Source: Flavobacteriales bacterium
GTDB taxonomy: Bacteria > Bacteroidota > Bacteroidia > Flavobacteriales > BACL11
Assembly (NCBI GenBank): GCA_002697505.1
Contig: NZWA01000031.1
Span: 1 to 13,373, forward strand
Length of the DNA stretch: 13,373 bases
Direction: 5' to 3'
The notes below the pieces were generated by a model that saw only the letters and a program-made list of their open reading frames with translations, was not told the origin of the DNA and did no database searches. The stretch's first letter is position 1; each line of letters begins with the position of its first letter. Below are positions 6,816 to 13,138 of the stretch, piece after piece. The translations under genes were made by a program, and so were the position numbers.

Positions 6816-9800
6816 CTATCCAAATTTTATACTACCGAGTATTTGGTTGATTGGTGCGAATGCTCCTGTAAATTTATATACTTTACCTTTGTATTTAAAT
6901 ACTATACCTTCACTTGGTACTATTGCATCTAAACCACCAATCTTCTGTAGTTTTTCAATTTGTAGTTTTAGTTTTTTTAATTTTTCTATTTTATCTGGTT
7001 TTTGTAAATCTTTCATTGCACTGATAATTTCTTTTCTCATTTTTTGAATAGTCTTATCAGGATTAACTGCCATATATCCACTTATATTTTTAAGTATTTC
7101 TGCACCTACTTGGAAGAACAATACCTCAAATGGTTTTATATTTTGTTTAAATATTTTATTATGGTCAAACTTATCTGTTTTTAATATCCAATCTAAAAAC
7201 TTTTGATTTTTACCAAAGTCTTTTTTAATTTGTGGTATCTTGTATGACTTATCAAAGTATGCCCATCTCTTAACCAACTTGGCAAATTGTACAGGTTTTA
7301 ATTTTACTTTAAATTGTTTTGATGCATTATAAACATATTCTCTCCAATACGATTCATGATACATACCTAAACTATCTTTATCACTTAATGCATATTGTGA
7401 TTGTAGTTTTTTTAATTTTCCTAAATACATATTTTTCTTCTTACCAAAATTTTGTACCTTTGGTACGGTCAAGAAGTTTGGTTTACCAATCTTAAACATC
7501 TTTTGTATATGATTGTTTGTTTGTTTAATCATACCTGCCAACATACGAGCAGAATCCTTTGGTTGTCCTATTGGTCTACCACTTTCATCATACTCTAAAG
7601 TACCATGAAATACTATTTCTGCCACATCATAATCTACTACATTTGCAGTTGCTGGATACATAACCTCTAAATTCATCCATCTCTTTCCATTACCAAATAT
7701 CTTCTCTTGTTGTTTATCTGATAATGAACCTATTGATTTTTCTAAATCTTTCATTGCACCTACAAAAGCCTTTTCTATATTTCCTCTACCACTAAACATA
7801 GATTTTATTCCACTTGTTGTTGGTGATGTTTTACCAAAATTCTTTAGGTGTCCTTTGTTACGAGCTGCTCTTAACTTACCATCAATCCAACTCACCATTA
7901 GATTTTGTCCATCAAGTTTCTCAGTAACACCATCTTCTCTATCTAACTTTCCACCTAATCCATTAATAACTATCATCTTCAAATCTGAAAATGTCAAATT
8001 ATTATCATCAAATGGATGTGACATATGTCCATATGCTCCACCCTCAATTAACAAGTCTACATCTTCTAAAAATCCCTCTTGAATATCTTCAATTGCATCA
8101 CCCATAGTTTCATCACCTGGTGCTAAGTCAAGTTCAACTGCTCTTTGTGTATTTTGGTCTTGTGTTTGAACACCTGGTAATGCAGGAGCTTCAACAGGAA
8201 CACCTGTAACATCTCTTTCATTGTCTGTCAATCCAAACCACTTTACGACTTCAAAGTCAAGTCCACTAACTACCTTTTCTAACCATTTCTTATATGCCTT
8301 AACTGGGTCTTCACTTGGGAATCTTTCACCATATGGCCCTGCACCTCTTCTACCATATGCAACCGTAGGAACTTTATCCATTCTTGTGGTGAAATCTAAT
8401 CCTGGGTCATTTGCATTTTTACCCAATATATAATTAACTAACTCCCAACCAATACCTTCATCTGAACTTTTGTACATTGACTCTATCCATTCTTTAGAAT
8501 GTTTTTTGTAGTCACTAAATCCATCATAAAATGTAGGTGGGCCGTCATCAATAGGAAATAAATTTGTATTAGAACCCTCTTTTAATAATTCTGATAAATC
8601 ATTTTGTATTAGAAAACTATCAAACATCTCAAATAATTTCTTAAACTTATTAGTCATCATATTGTAAACACCTTTATCATAATATCCAAAGGCTTGTTTA
8701 AATAATTTAGGTCTTTCTTCTTTCTTTACTTTTGGACTACCTAATAGATTTCTCATTACGGTTCCACTTACCTCTTGTCCACCCACTTTGATAGATTGGT
8801 GTGGTGCAGTAAGTATGTATCCATGTTGTTCATAACCCTCTAAATTCTTTTTGTTCTTTTTAAAATCTTGATAATAAGTTTTACCACCACTTTTCTTTTT
8901 ACCACCAACTAATCTTCCTGCATCTTTTGCACCAAAGATATAAACTACTGCAGTTGTTTCTGGGTCAAACTTTTTCAAAGCGTTGTTTGCAACATATGGT
9001 GTTTTTTCTTTTACAATTTTATTTTTTGGAACACCCATTTTTGTCATGTGACGAACTTTTTCTGAATAGTTCATTGGGTGTCTTGGTGGTTTTTTGATAT
9101 CAGATGTTGTTATATAAACATCATCTACTTGTGACTTTAACCATTTATAAGTTTTAAAGTGATGAGGCCCAAATGGTTGGAATCTTCCACCATAAATACC
9201 AATTACTTTTTTAATTTTTTTATCTTGTTCATTCACTTTTTTATATCCACTACCATAAGGAACTGAAGTGTTACCTCTTTTTTTCATTTTCTTAACCATC
9301 TTACGACTTGGTGAAGGAATCACTCCTGCGGGTGCACCGAACTCTTCCTTTATATCTTTAACACCTGTTAATGTATATCCCAATACTTCTGCATTTTCTG
9401 TTCTTTCTTTTTCAAATTTTTTCTTTTCCTCTTTAGATAAAAGTTCTGAACTTCCAAACCCTTCATTAATAATACCACCTCGTTGTTGATACCATTTTCT
9501 AAATTGTGCTGGTGTTCCTATGGTAACCTTACCCTTTGCGATTTTTTTTACTTCATCTACTATACTACTATATTGACCCACTCTTTTTAATAAAAATACA
9601 TCTTGAATATGAATTTGATTCACAACTATTTCATTCCATCCGTGTTCTGATGGTTTATCTTTTTGACTTAATATGTGTCGTTTGATTTGTGGTTGGTATT
9701 TTCTCAATATTTTATAACACATATCAATATATTTCTTAATCCATTTTCTTTTCAATGGGCCCATGATTTTTTTCAATGCTTCTTCTTTTTCTCTCCAACT

Positions 9801-12539
9801 ACCTTTATAATCATCACCGTAATAATCAACTTCTTTTTCCCATTTCTCTTCTGCTTTTCTTTCTATTTTTCTCCAAGTGTCTCTATCTATTTTATTCTTT
9901 TCAATACCAGCCTTTACCTCTTTGTATATTTTACTACCTGCAACTTTACCTGCTAATCGGTGTGGTGGAACCCATCTACGACCTGTTTTGTCTGGTGTGG
10001 ATTGTAAATCTCTTGTGCTTGCAACTAATAAAGTTCCCTCTAATTGATAAATAACACCACCTTTACTTTGTATCCCTTGTCCTTTTGCAAGTCTTTCACC
10101 TTTGTCAACTGCGGAGAATGTAGATAACGAACTTTTCTTACCAATGATTCTTCCAACTTGTTTTATGTCACTCCTCAGTTCTGCCGAACCAACATGGAAT
10201 ACACTTACTTTTTCCTTACCTATCATCTTTTGCATAAATTTAGTAGATAGTGGAACATAATTACTATAATAAGCACCGAATGTTTGTTCAAAAGATGGTG
10301 AAGTATGAACTGAAAAAAACTTTGGTTCTTTCTCATTTATCATACTTTCACTCATATATAATTTCTTTTCCATGTCTTTTATCTTATCACCGATTTCTTG
10401 ACCTTTTAATCCTTTGAACTCTTCACCACCTGCCTTTACACTCAAGTTAAAGTTGACGAATTTCTTAAAATCTTTACCTATTAGTTTACCATAAATAGTG
10501 ATTTGCGATGGTGTTAATGTAGTTTTTTCTTGTGCCTTTTTAACATTATAGATATTTTGTGGTTTGAATTTATTTAAGTAAACCAAGAATGTTATGTTCT
10601 TTGTTTCCTCTCCACTATATTTTAATTTATTTAAAATCTTTGGTAATTTACTTACATCATTGTTTCTAAAAATAGTTGCCAGAAATACGATATAATCCTT
10701 GACATTTGGGTAAGGTTTTTGTATATTTAGTTGTGGGAATACATCTGTAGTCATCTTAAACTTATCTAACAAGTCCATATATACTTTTTGAGACTTTGCT
10801 TTCTTTAATGACTTCACCACTTCATCTCTAATTCTTTCAGAACTAATACCCTTCAAACTTGGATTTTTTAACAATGCCTTTTCAGTATCCTTATCCATCT
10901 TACCACCAATAGTAACTTGGAATCTAAGTGCTCTAAGTTTTCTTAATGGGTCTTCATCAAATCTTTCTTTTGCCTTACCAACCGTTCTGATTATCTTATC
11001 TTTTAAATCTTGTAGTCCACCTGTTAAGTCTACAACCTCGTCTCTTCCTATATCAAAAAATAATGAGTTGATTGTTAAATCTCTTCTCTTTACATCACCT
11101 TGTATATCTGAAAAGTCAACTGCCTTAGGTCTTCTACCTTTACCAATATCTTTTCTGAATGTAGCAATCTCATGTCCACCCACAACCACAACACCAAATT
11201 GTTTACCAACTTCGTAGGTTTTCATTCCACCTTTCTTTGCAATCTTCAATACTTCATCTGGTTTTGCATCTGTTGCTAAGTCAAAGTCTTTTGGTCTTTT
11301 ACCAAGGATGGCATCTCTTACTGCACCACCCACAACATATAATTGTTTACCATTCTTTTTGAATAATTTATAAATCTTTTTAATATCACTTGGAACATTC
11401 AATGTAATTTTATTTTCATTGATTTCTTTTTTCAATCTACTTTTTTCTCTACGACCTCTATTTTTAGATTGGTCTTCATAACCTGCAATCTTACCATTTT
11501 TATGTGATGCATCTTTTTTATCACCATTACCATAAGTACCCTTTTGTCTGTTGTACTTATTTAGTTCGGCTCTGTATTTCTTTGCCTTTTTAGATGATTG
11601 AAATTTTTTATACTCGTCTTTATAATCTCTCTTGGCCTTTTCTTCTAATTTGTCACTATCATCATTAGTATCATATTGAAACTCTCCATCATAATCTATA
11701 ACTTTTATAGGAAGTTTTTTACCTGACGCAGTGAATGACATCATACGAGTATTTCCTGCCAACAAGTAATAATCACCATTTTTATCTTTTATTGCTATTG
11801 GTGGTGGAACATCACTACCACTTTTGATTCCCTTTTCTAATCTATCCCAATCTTTACCATATTCTTTTGCTTTTTCTTTTCCTAATTCTAAAGCATTATC
11901 TGAATTTAAAATATCACCAACATCTGTATTATCCATATATTCCATTTTTTCAGATGATAAATAAACCGTTCTTGCGGATTTCATTTTTTCAATCATATCC
12001 TTTTCATCTTTAAATGCATTAGGAACTACTTCCATTGTTTTATCGTTTTGAAAGTATTCACCTGTTTCTTCTTGATATTCTCTATCAGTATAATCTCGTA
12101 TAGTTTTTACATAATTTTTTTTGTTATCAATCGTTTCCCAATTATCTTGTGTTTCATCACCTACCGTAGTATCTTTACCAGCTATGTTGACTTTTGTAGT
12201 TGGTCGCATTTTGTGTTTTGCATTATATTTTTGAAAAGAATCTTTGTCTTTGAAATCTATTTCAAACTTCTTCACTCCTTTCATATCACCATCAGGTGAT
12301 GTAGAATCTTTATCTGTAGTTTTCTGTGGTAGTAACTTTTTACCTTGTTTTTGTATTCTGAATTTAAGTGCAGGTCTACCATTGATAAGTAAGTCACCCT
12401 TTTCATTATAATCTATTGACTTTACTTTTACGCGTTTGTTTTTGAACCTACCCATTAAGATAGTATCACCTACCTCTACATCTAAATCTATTCCTTCAAG
12501 AAGTGGTTTTACGAGCCATTCTGTAAGTGTCTTACTCAT
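6816..12539 (-). CDS. Giant multidomain nucleotidyltransferase/ligase protein, 1907 aa (putative capsid-packaged polyprotein)
   Basis: A single uninterrupted frame joins several modules. In order: an N-terminal leader and small beta module (1-65); a ParB/sulfiredoxin-like module (190-285); a conserved basic linker (320-375); a CCA-adding-type nucleotidyltransferase (380-732); an unassigned, possibly ADP-ribosyltransferase-like module (738-1023); an NMNAT-type cytidylyltransferase (1110-1305); an unassigned module (1325-1440); and an ATP-dependent ligase-type module (1500-1907). The leader MSKTLTEWLVKPLLE|G resembles T4 capsid-targeting sequences. Sites of the form I/L-x-E|G occur at 15/16, 1026/1027, 1321/1322, 1488/1489 and 1499/1500, all between modules. 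The start ATG follows the 123-aa gene by 6 nt with a weak AAGAG. I infer an RNA-repair or NAD-related enzyme set packaged with the genome. Domain assignments vary in strength and are listed separately. Confidence 0.93.
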   Translation of the reverse strand: MSKTLTEWLVKPLLEGIDLDVEVGDTILMGRFKNKRVKVKSIDYNEKGDLLINGRPALKFRIQKQGKKLLPQKTTDKDSTSPDGDMKGVKKFEIDFKDKDSFQKYNAKHKMRPTTKVNIAGKDTTVGDETQDNWETIDNKKNYVKTIRDYTDREYQEETGEYFQNDKTMEVVPNAFKDEKDMIEKMKSARTVYLSSEKMEYMDNTDVGDILNSDNALELGKEKAKEYGKDWDRLEKGIKSGSDVPPPIAIKDKNGDYYLLAGNTRMMSFTASGKKLPIKVIDYDGEFQYDTNDDSDKLEEKAKRDYKDEYKKFQSSKKAKKYRAELNKYNRQKGTYGNGDKKDASHKNGKIAGYEDQSKNRGRREKSRLKKEINENKITLNVPSDIKKIYKLFKKNGKQLYVVGGAVRDAILGKRPKDFDLATDAKPDEVLKIAKKGGMKTYEVGKQFGVVVVGGHEIATFRKDIGKGRRPKAVDFSDIQGDVKRRDLTINSLFFDIGRDEVVDLTGGLQDLKDKIIRTVGKAKERFDEDPLRKLRALRFQVTIGGKMDKDTEKALLKNPSLKGISSERIRDEVVKSLKKAKSQKVYMDLLDKFKMTTDVFPQLNIQKPYPNVKDYIVFLATIFRNNDVSKLPKILNKLKYSGEETKNITFLVYLNKFKPQNIYNVKKAQEKTTLTPSQITIYGKLIGKDFKKFVNFNLSVKAGGEEFKGLKGQEIGDKIKDMEKKLYMSESMINEKEPKFFSVHTSPSFEQTFGAYYSNYVPLSTKFMQKMIGKEKVSVFHVGSAELRSDIKQVGRIIGKKSSLSTFSAVDKGERLAKGQGIQSKGGVIYQLEGTLLVASTRDLQSTPDKTGRRWVPPHRLAGKVAGSKIYKEVKAGIEKNKIDRDTWRKIERKAEEKWEKEVDYYGDDYKGSWREKEEALKKIMGPLKRKWIKKYIDMCYKILRKYQPQIKRHILSQKDKPSEHGWNEIVVNQIHIQDVFLLKRVGQYSSIVDEVKKIAKGKVTIGTPAQFRKWYQQRGGIINEGFGSSELLSKEEKKKFEKERTENAEVLGYTLTGVKDIKEEFGAPAGVIPSPSRKMVKKMKKRGNTSVPYGSGYKKVNEQDKKIKKVIGIYGGRFQPFGPHHFKTYKWLKSQVDDVYITTSDIKKPPRHPMNYSEKVRHMTKMGVPKNKIVKEKTPYVANNALKKFDPETTAVVYIFGAKDAGRLVGGKKKSGGKTYYQDFKKNKKNLEGYEQHGYILTAPHQSIKVGGQEVSGTVMRNLLGSPKVKKEERPKLFKQAFGYYDKGVYNMMTNKFKKLFEMFDSFLIQNDLSELLKEGSNTNLFPIDDGPPTFYDGFSDYKKHSKEWIESMYKSSDEGIGWELVNYILGKNANDPGLDFTTRMDKVPTVAYGRRGAGPYGERFPSEDPVKAYKKWLEKVVSGLDFEVVKWFGLTDNERDVTGVPVEAPALPGVQTQDQNTQRAVELDLAPGDETMGDAIEDIQEGFLEDVDLLIEGGAYGHMSHPFDDNNLTFSDLKMIVINGLGGKLDREDGVTEKLDGQNLMVSWIDGKLRAARNKGHLKNFGKTSPTTSGIKSMFSGRGNIEKAFVGAMKDLEKSIGSLSDKQQEKIFGNGKRWMNLEVMYPATANVVDYDVAEIVFHGTLEYDESGRPIGQPKDSARMLAGMIKQTNNHIQKMFKIGKPNFLTVPKVQNFGKKKNMYLGKLKKLQSQYALSDKDSLGMYHESYWREYVYNASKQFKVKLKPVQFAKLVKRWAYFDKSYKIPQIKKDFGKNQKFLDWILKTDKFDHNKIFKQNIKPFEVLFFQVGAEILKNISGYMAVNPDKTIQKMRKEIISAMKDLQKPDKIEKLKKLKLQIEKLQKIGGLDAIVPSEGIVFKYKGKVYKFTGAFAPINQILGSIKFG
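6819..8042 (-). other. Polyprotein module 7: ATP-dependent RNA/DNA ligase-type domain (aa 1500-1907)
   Basis: Motif I is E-K1541-L-D-G1544, the KxDG lysine adenylation site. Downstream lie AARNKGHLKNFG (1558-1569), WMNLEVMYP (1621-1629, resembling motif III/IIIa), EGIVFK (1877-1882, motif IV) and a motif V-like VYKFTG (1887-1892, Lys1889). The module opens with GGAYGHMSHPFDDNNLTFSD just after L-I-E|G (1499/1500). A long helical insertion sits between motif III and motif IV. The nucleotidyl-transfer motifs point to a covalent nucleotidyltransferase, most likely an RNA ligase. Polynucleotide substrate and end specificity cannot be read from sequence alone. Confidence 0.75.
8220..8567 (-). other. 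Polyprotein module 6: unassigned globular module (aa 1325-1440)
   Basis: The module begins FPIDDGPPTFYDGFSDYKKH (1328-1347) and contains GIGWELVNYILG (1362-1373), VPTVAYGRRGAG (1390-1401), DPVKAYKKWLEKV and FEVVKWFG. Sequence complexity and aromatic content look like a folded domain. It is bracketed by L-K-E|G (1321/1322) and by a Pro/Gln-rich linker with I-Q-E|G (1488/1489). I do not recognise the fold. Confidence 0.45.
8625..9212 (-). other. Polyprotein module 5: NMNAT/cytidylyltransferase-type nucleotidyltransferase (aa 1110-1305)
   Basis: The N-terminal signature is IGIYGGRFQPFGPHHFKTY (1113-1131) and the C-terminal signature is VSGTVMRNLL (1257-1266), matching the ISSTxxR motif of the adenylyltransferase/cytidylyltransferase superfamily (NadM/NadR, PPAT and relatives). 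Between them lie TTSDIKKPPRHPMNYSEKVR, VVYIFGAKDAGR and ILTAPH, typical Rossmann positions of the family. The canonical HxGH is read as GPHH, so its first histidine is replaced by Gly1124 while His1127 is kept. Nucleotide binding looks preserved. NAD synthesis is one possible activity, and the true substrate is unknown. Confidence 0.8.
9471..10328 (-). other. Polyprotein module 4: unassigned, possibly ADP-ribosyltransferase-like (aa 738-1023)
   Basis: The module begins EPKFFSVHTSPSFEQTFG. It carries SVFHVGSAELR (779-789), a KKSSLSTFSAVDKG turn (801-814), GGVIYQLEG (827-835), and a PDKTGRRWVPPHRL segment (849-862). A helical, Trp/Lys-rich region and TIGTPAQFRKWYQQRGG (1006-1022) close it. The spacing of an aromatic-H strand, an S-S-x-S-T-F turn and a strand ending in Q-L-E is reminiscent of ADP-ribosyltransferase cores, but no diagnostic triad can be fixed by eye. 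It may instead be a novel fold. Confidence 0.35.
10344..11402 (-). other. Polyprotein module 3: CCA-adding-type nucleotidyltransferase (aa 380-732)
   Basis: This is a class II nucleotidyltransferase with its main motifs intact. Motif A is VVGGAVRDAILG followed by the metal-binding D418-x-D420, and then EIATFRKD (457-464), which resembles the CCA-enzyme EVTTFR segment. Motif B is RRDLTINSLFFD (485-496). The motif D template residues are E529-D530-P-L-R533 in RFDEDPLRKLRALRF. The neck is ISSERIRDEV (565-574). A tail segment GEEFKGLKGQEIGDKI (705-720) resembles the CCA-enzyme tail. The flexible-loop neighbourhood (VGKQFGVVVV) looks more CCA-like than the GRRF signature of bacterial poly(A) polymerases. 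Expected chemistry is addition of C and A to tRNA 3' ends using CTP and ATP. The substrate in the phage context is unknown. Confidence 0.88.
11685..11972 (-). other. Polyprotein module 2: ParB/sulfiredoxin-like (aa 190-285)
   Basis: The segment runs VPPPIAIKDKNGDYYLLAGN (244-263), then TRMM, then KKLPIKVIDYDG. This matches the ParB/Srx-fold pattern of a proline-led strand, a strand carrying a (D/A)G-N/H-R turn (A261-G-N-T-R265), and a following strand with P-V/I-x-V. ParB-fold proteins include nucleases, CTPases and protein modifiers. The GNTR variant alone does not say which activity, if any, is present. Confidence 0.5.
12345..12539 (-). other. Polyprotein module 1: leader plus small N-terminal domain (aa 1-65)
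   Basis: Residues 1-15 form a short amphipathic leader ending L-L-E before Gly16, matching the T4 prohead-protease consensus (I/L-x-E|G/A). Residues 16-65 contain DVEVGDTILMGRFKNKRVKV and then a LINGRPALKFRI strand, a compact beta-rich unit that I recall at the start of other marine phage proteins. Its function is unknown. The leader fits a capsid-targeting role by analogy with T4 internal proteins; this is inference. Confidence 0.55.
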
Positions 12540-12545
12540 GGTCTC

Positions 12546-12917
12546 TTACCACTTACGACATGACCAATAACGAGCTTTATGTCTTGGGCCTGGATTATCA
12601 CAATTGTGTCTTGCTCTGAATGACTTACGAGCCTGTGGATTAGATTTTCTAATTTTCATTGTTCCACCCTTTGCCTTTCCACCTTGACCGAAGTTGACTT
12701 TAACTACATTTCCCTTTGGATTCTTTACATATACTTTGAATTTTTTAGCATCACCTTGCATAATTTTACCAAGTTTAACTTTACGACCTTGATACTCTGC
12801 TTCGTTTAAATCATTAACAAATTCAAAGGTATATCCATATGGTTTACCTTCTGATTCATAATAGATGTTTGTTGTAGTTAATTTACCATTTGATTCTGAT
12901 TCATAAAATATATCCAT
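12546..12917 (-). CDS. Conserved small phage protein with C-terminal ARYWSC motif, 123 aa
   Basis: I place the start at the ATG 12915-12917, which has AAGGA (12923-12927) at 5-nt spacing and begins just after the upstream stop (12920). An upstream in-frame ATG at 12971 would overlap the DUF5872-like gene by 52 nt and lacks such support. Residues 1-36 are a variable region. LNEAEYQGRKVKLGK (37-51) contains an L-N-E|A that fits the T4 prohead-protease consensus. A beta-rich part (58-78) contains VYVKN and VVKVNFG. The C-terminus, from FRARHNCDNPGP (100-111) to KARYWSCRKW, has His104, Cys106, His113 and Cys120, which could bind zinc. I recall this C-terminal block from many marine phage proteins without an assigned function. 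A virion or internal protein is a plausible role. Confidence 0.87.
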   Translation of the reverse strand: MDIFYESESNGKLTTTNIYYESEGKPYGYTFEFVNDLNEAEYQGRKVKLGKIMQGDAKKFKVYVKNPKGNVVKVNFGQGGKAKGGTMKIRKSNPQARKSFRARHNCDNPGPRHKARYWSCRKW

Positions 12918-12919
12918 AA

Positions 12920-13138
12920 CTATCCTTTTCTCCAACCACCACCAGCGGCTTTGTATTGTTTTGCTGCCCACGCGTTTGCATATGCACTTGGATAAACATC
13001 AAACTTTTTCTTGGCCTGTGATTTATAATAAGACCACTTACTTGGGTTTGTTGGAACATTCTTCTCAACAAACAAGTTTAATTTATCTTCTGCAATGACT
13101 TCTTGGACTGCCTGTTTAACGAATTTACTTAACTTCAT
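12920..13138 (-). CDS. DUF5872-like small phage protein, 72 aa
   Basis: Residues 28-70 (NVPTNPSKWSYYKSQAKKKF, then DVYPSAYANAWAAKQYKAAG and GGWRKG) match the DUF5872-type module common in marine phages and giant-virus-like genomes. Its pattern is a Trp/Lys helix, VYPSAYANAWA, and a closing GGGW. Residues 1-17 (MKLSKFVKQAVQEVIAE) form an amphipathic helix ending I-A-E, similar in style to T4 capsid-targeting leaders, although the next residue is Asp rather than Gly/Ala. I chose the 13138 start because AGGAGA (13144-13149) precedes it at good spacing and because relatives I recall begin at this point. The frame stays open upstream to an ATG at 13255 (111 aa), so a longer form is possible. The molecular role is unknown; DNA binding or a virion role has been only guessed for the family. 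Confidence 0.82.
   Translation of the reverse strand: MKLSKFVKQAVQEVIAEDKLNLFVEKNVPTNPSKWSYYKSQAKKKFDVYPSAYANAWAAKQYKAAGGGWRKG
12922..12927 (-). promoter_or_regulatory. Shine-Dalgarno deciding the 123-aa start
   Basis: AAGGAT on the minus strand lies 4-5 nt before the ATG at 12917 and overlaps the upstream gene's TAG stop. This favours 12917 over the longer in-frame start at 12971. Confidence 0.65.

Noticed and set aside
9675..10054. Two overlapping plus-strand hydrophobic frames inside the giant gene
   Set aside because: They lie opposite a Lys/Trp/Glu-rich helical region of the giant protein, whose frame is continuous and conserved in character. They are composition artefacts.
12918..12971. 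Longer start (141 aa) for the 123-aa gene
   Set aside because: It would overlap the upstream gene by 52 nt and add WWWLEKR-type residues that are the out-of-frame reading of its conserved GGGW end. The ATG at 12917 has a good ribosome site.
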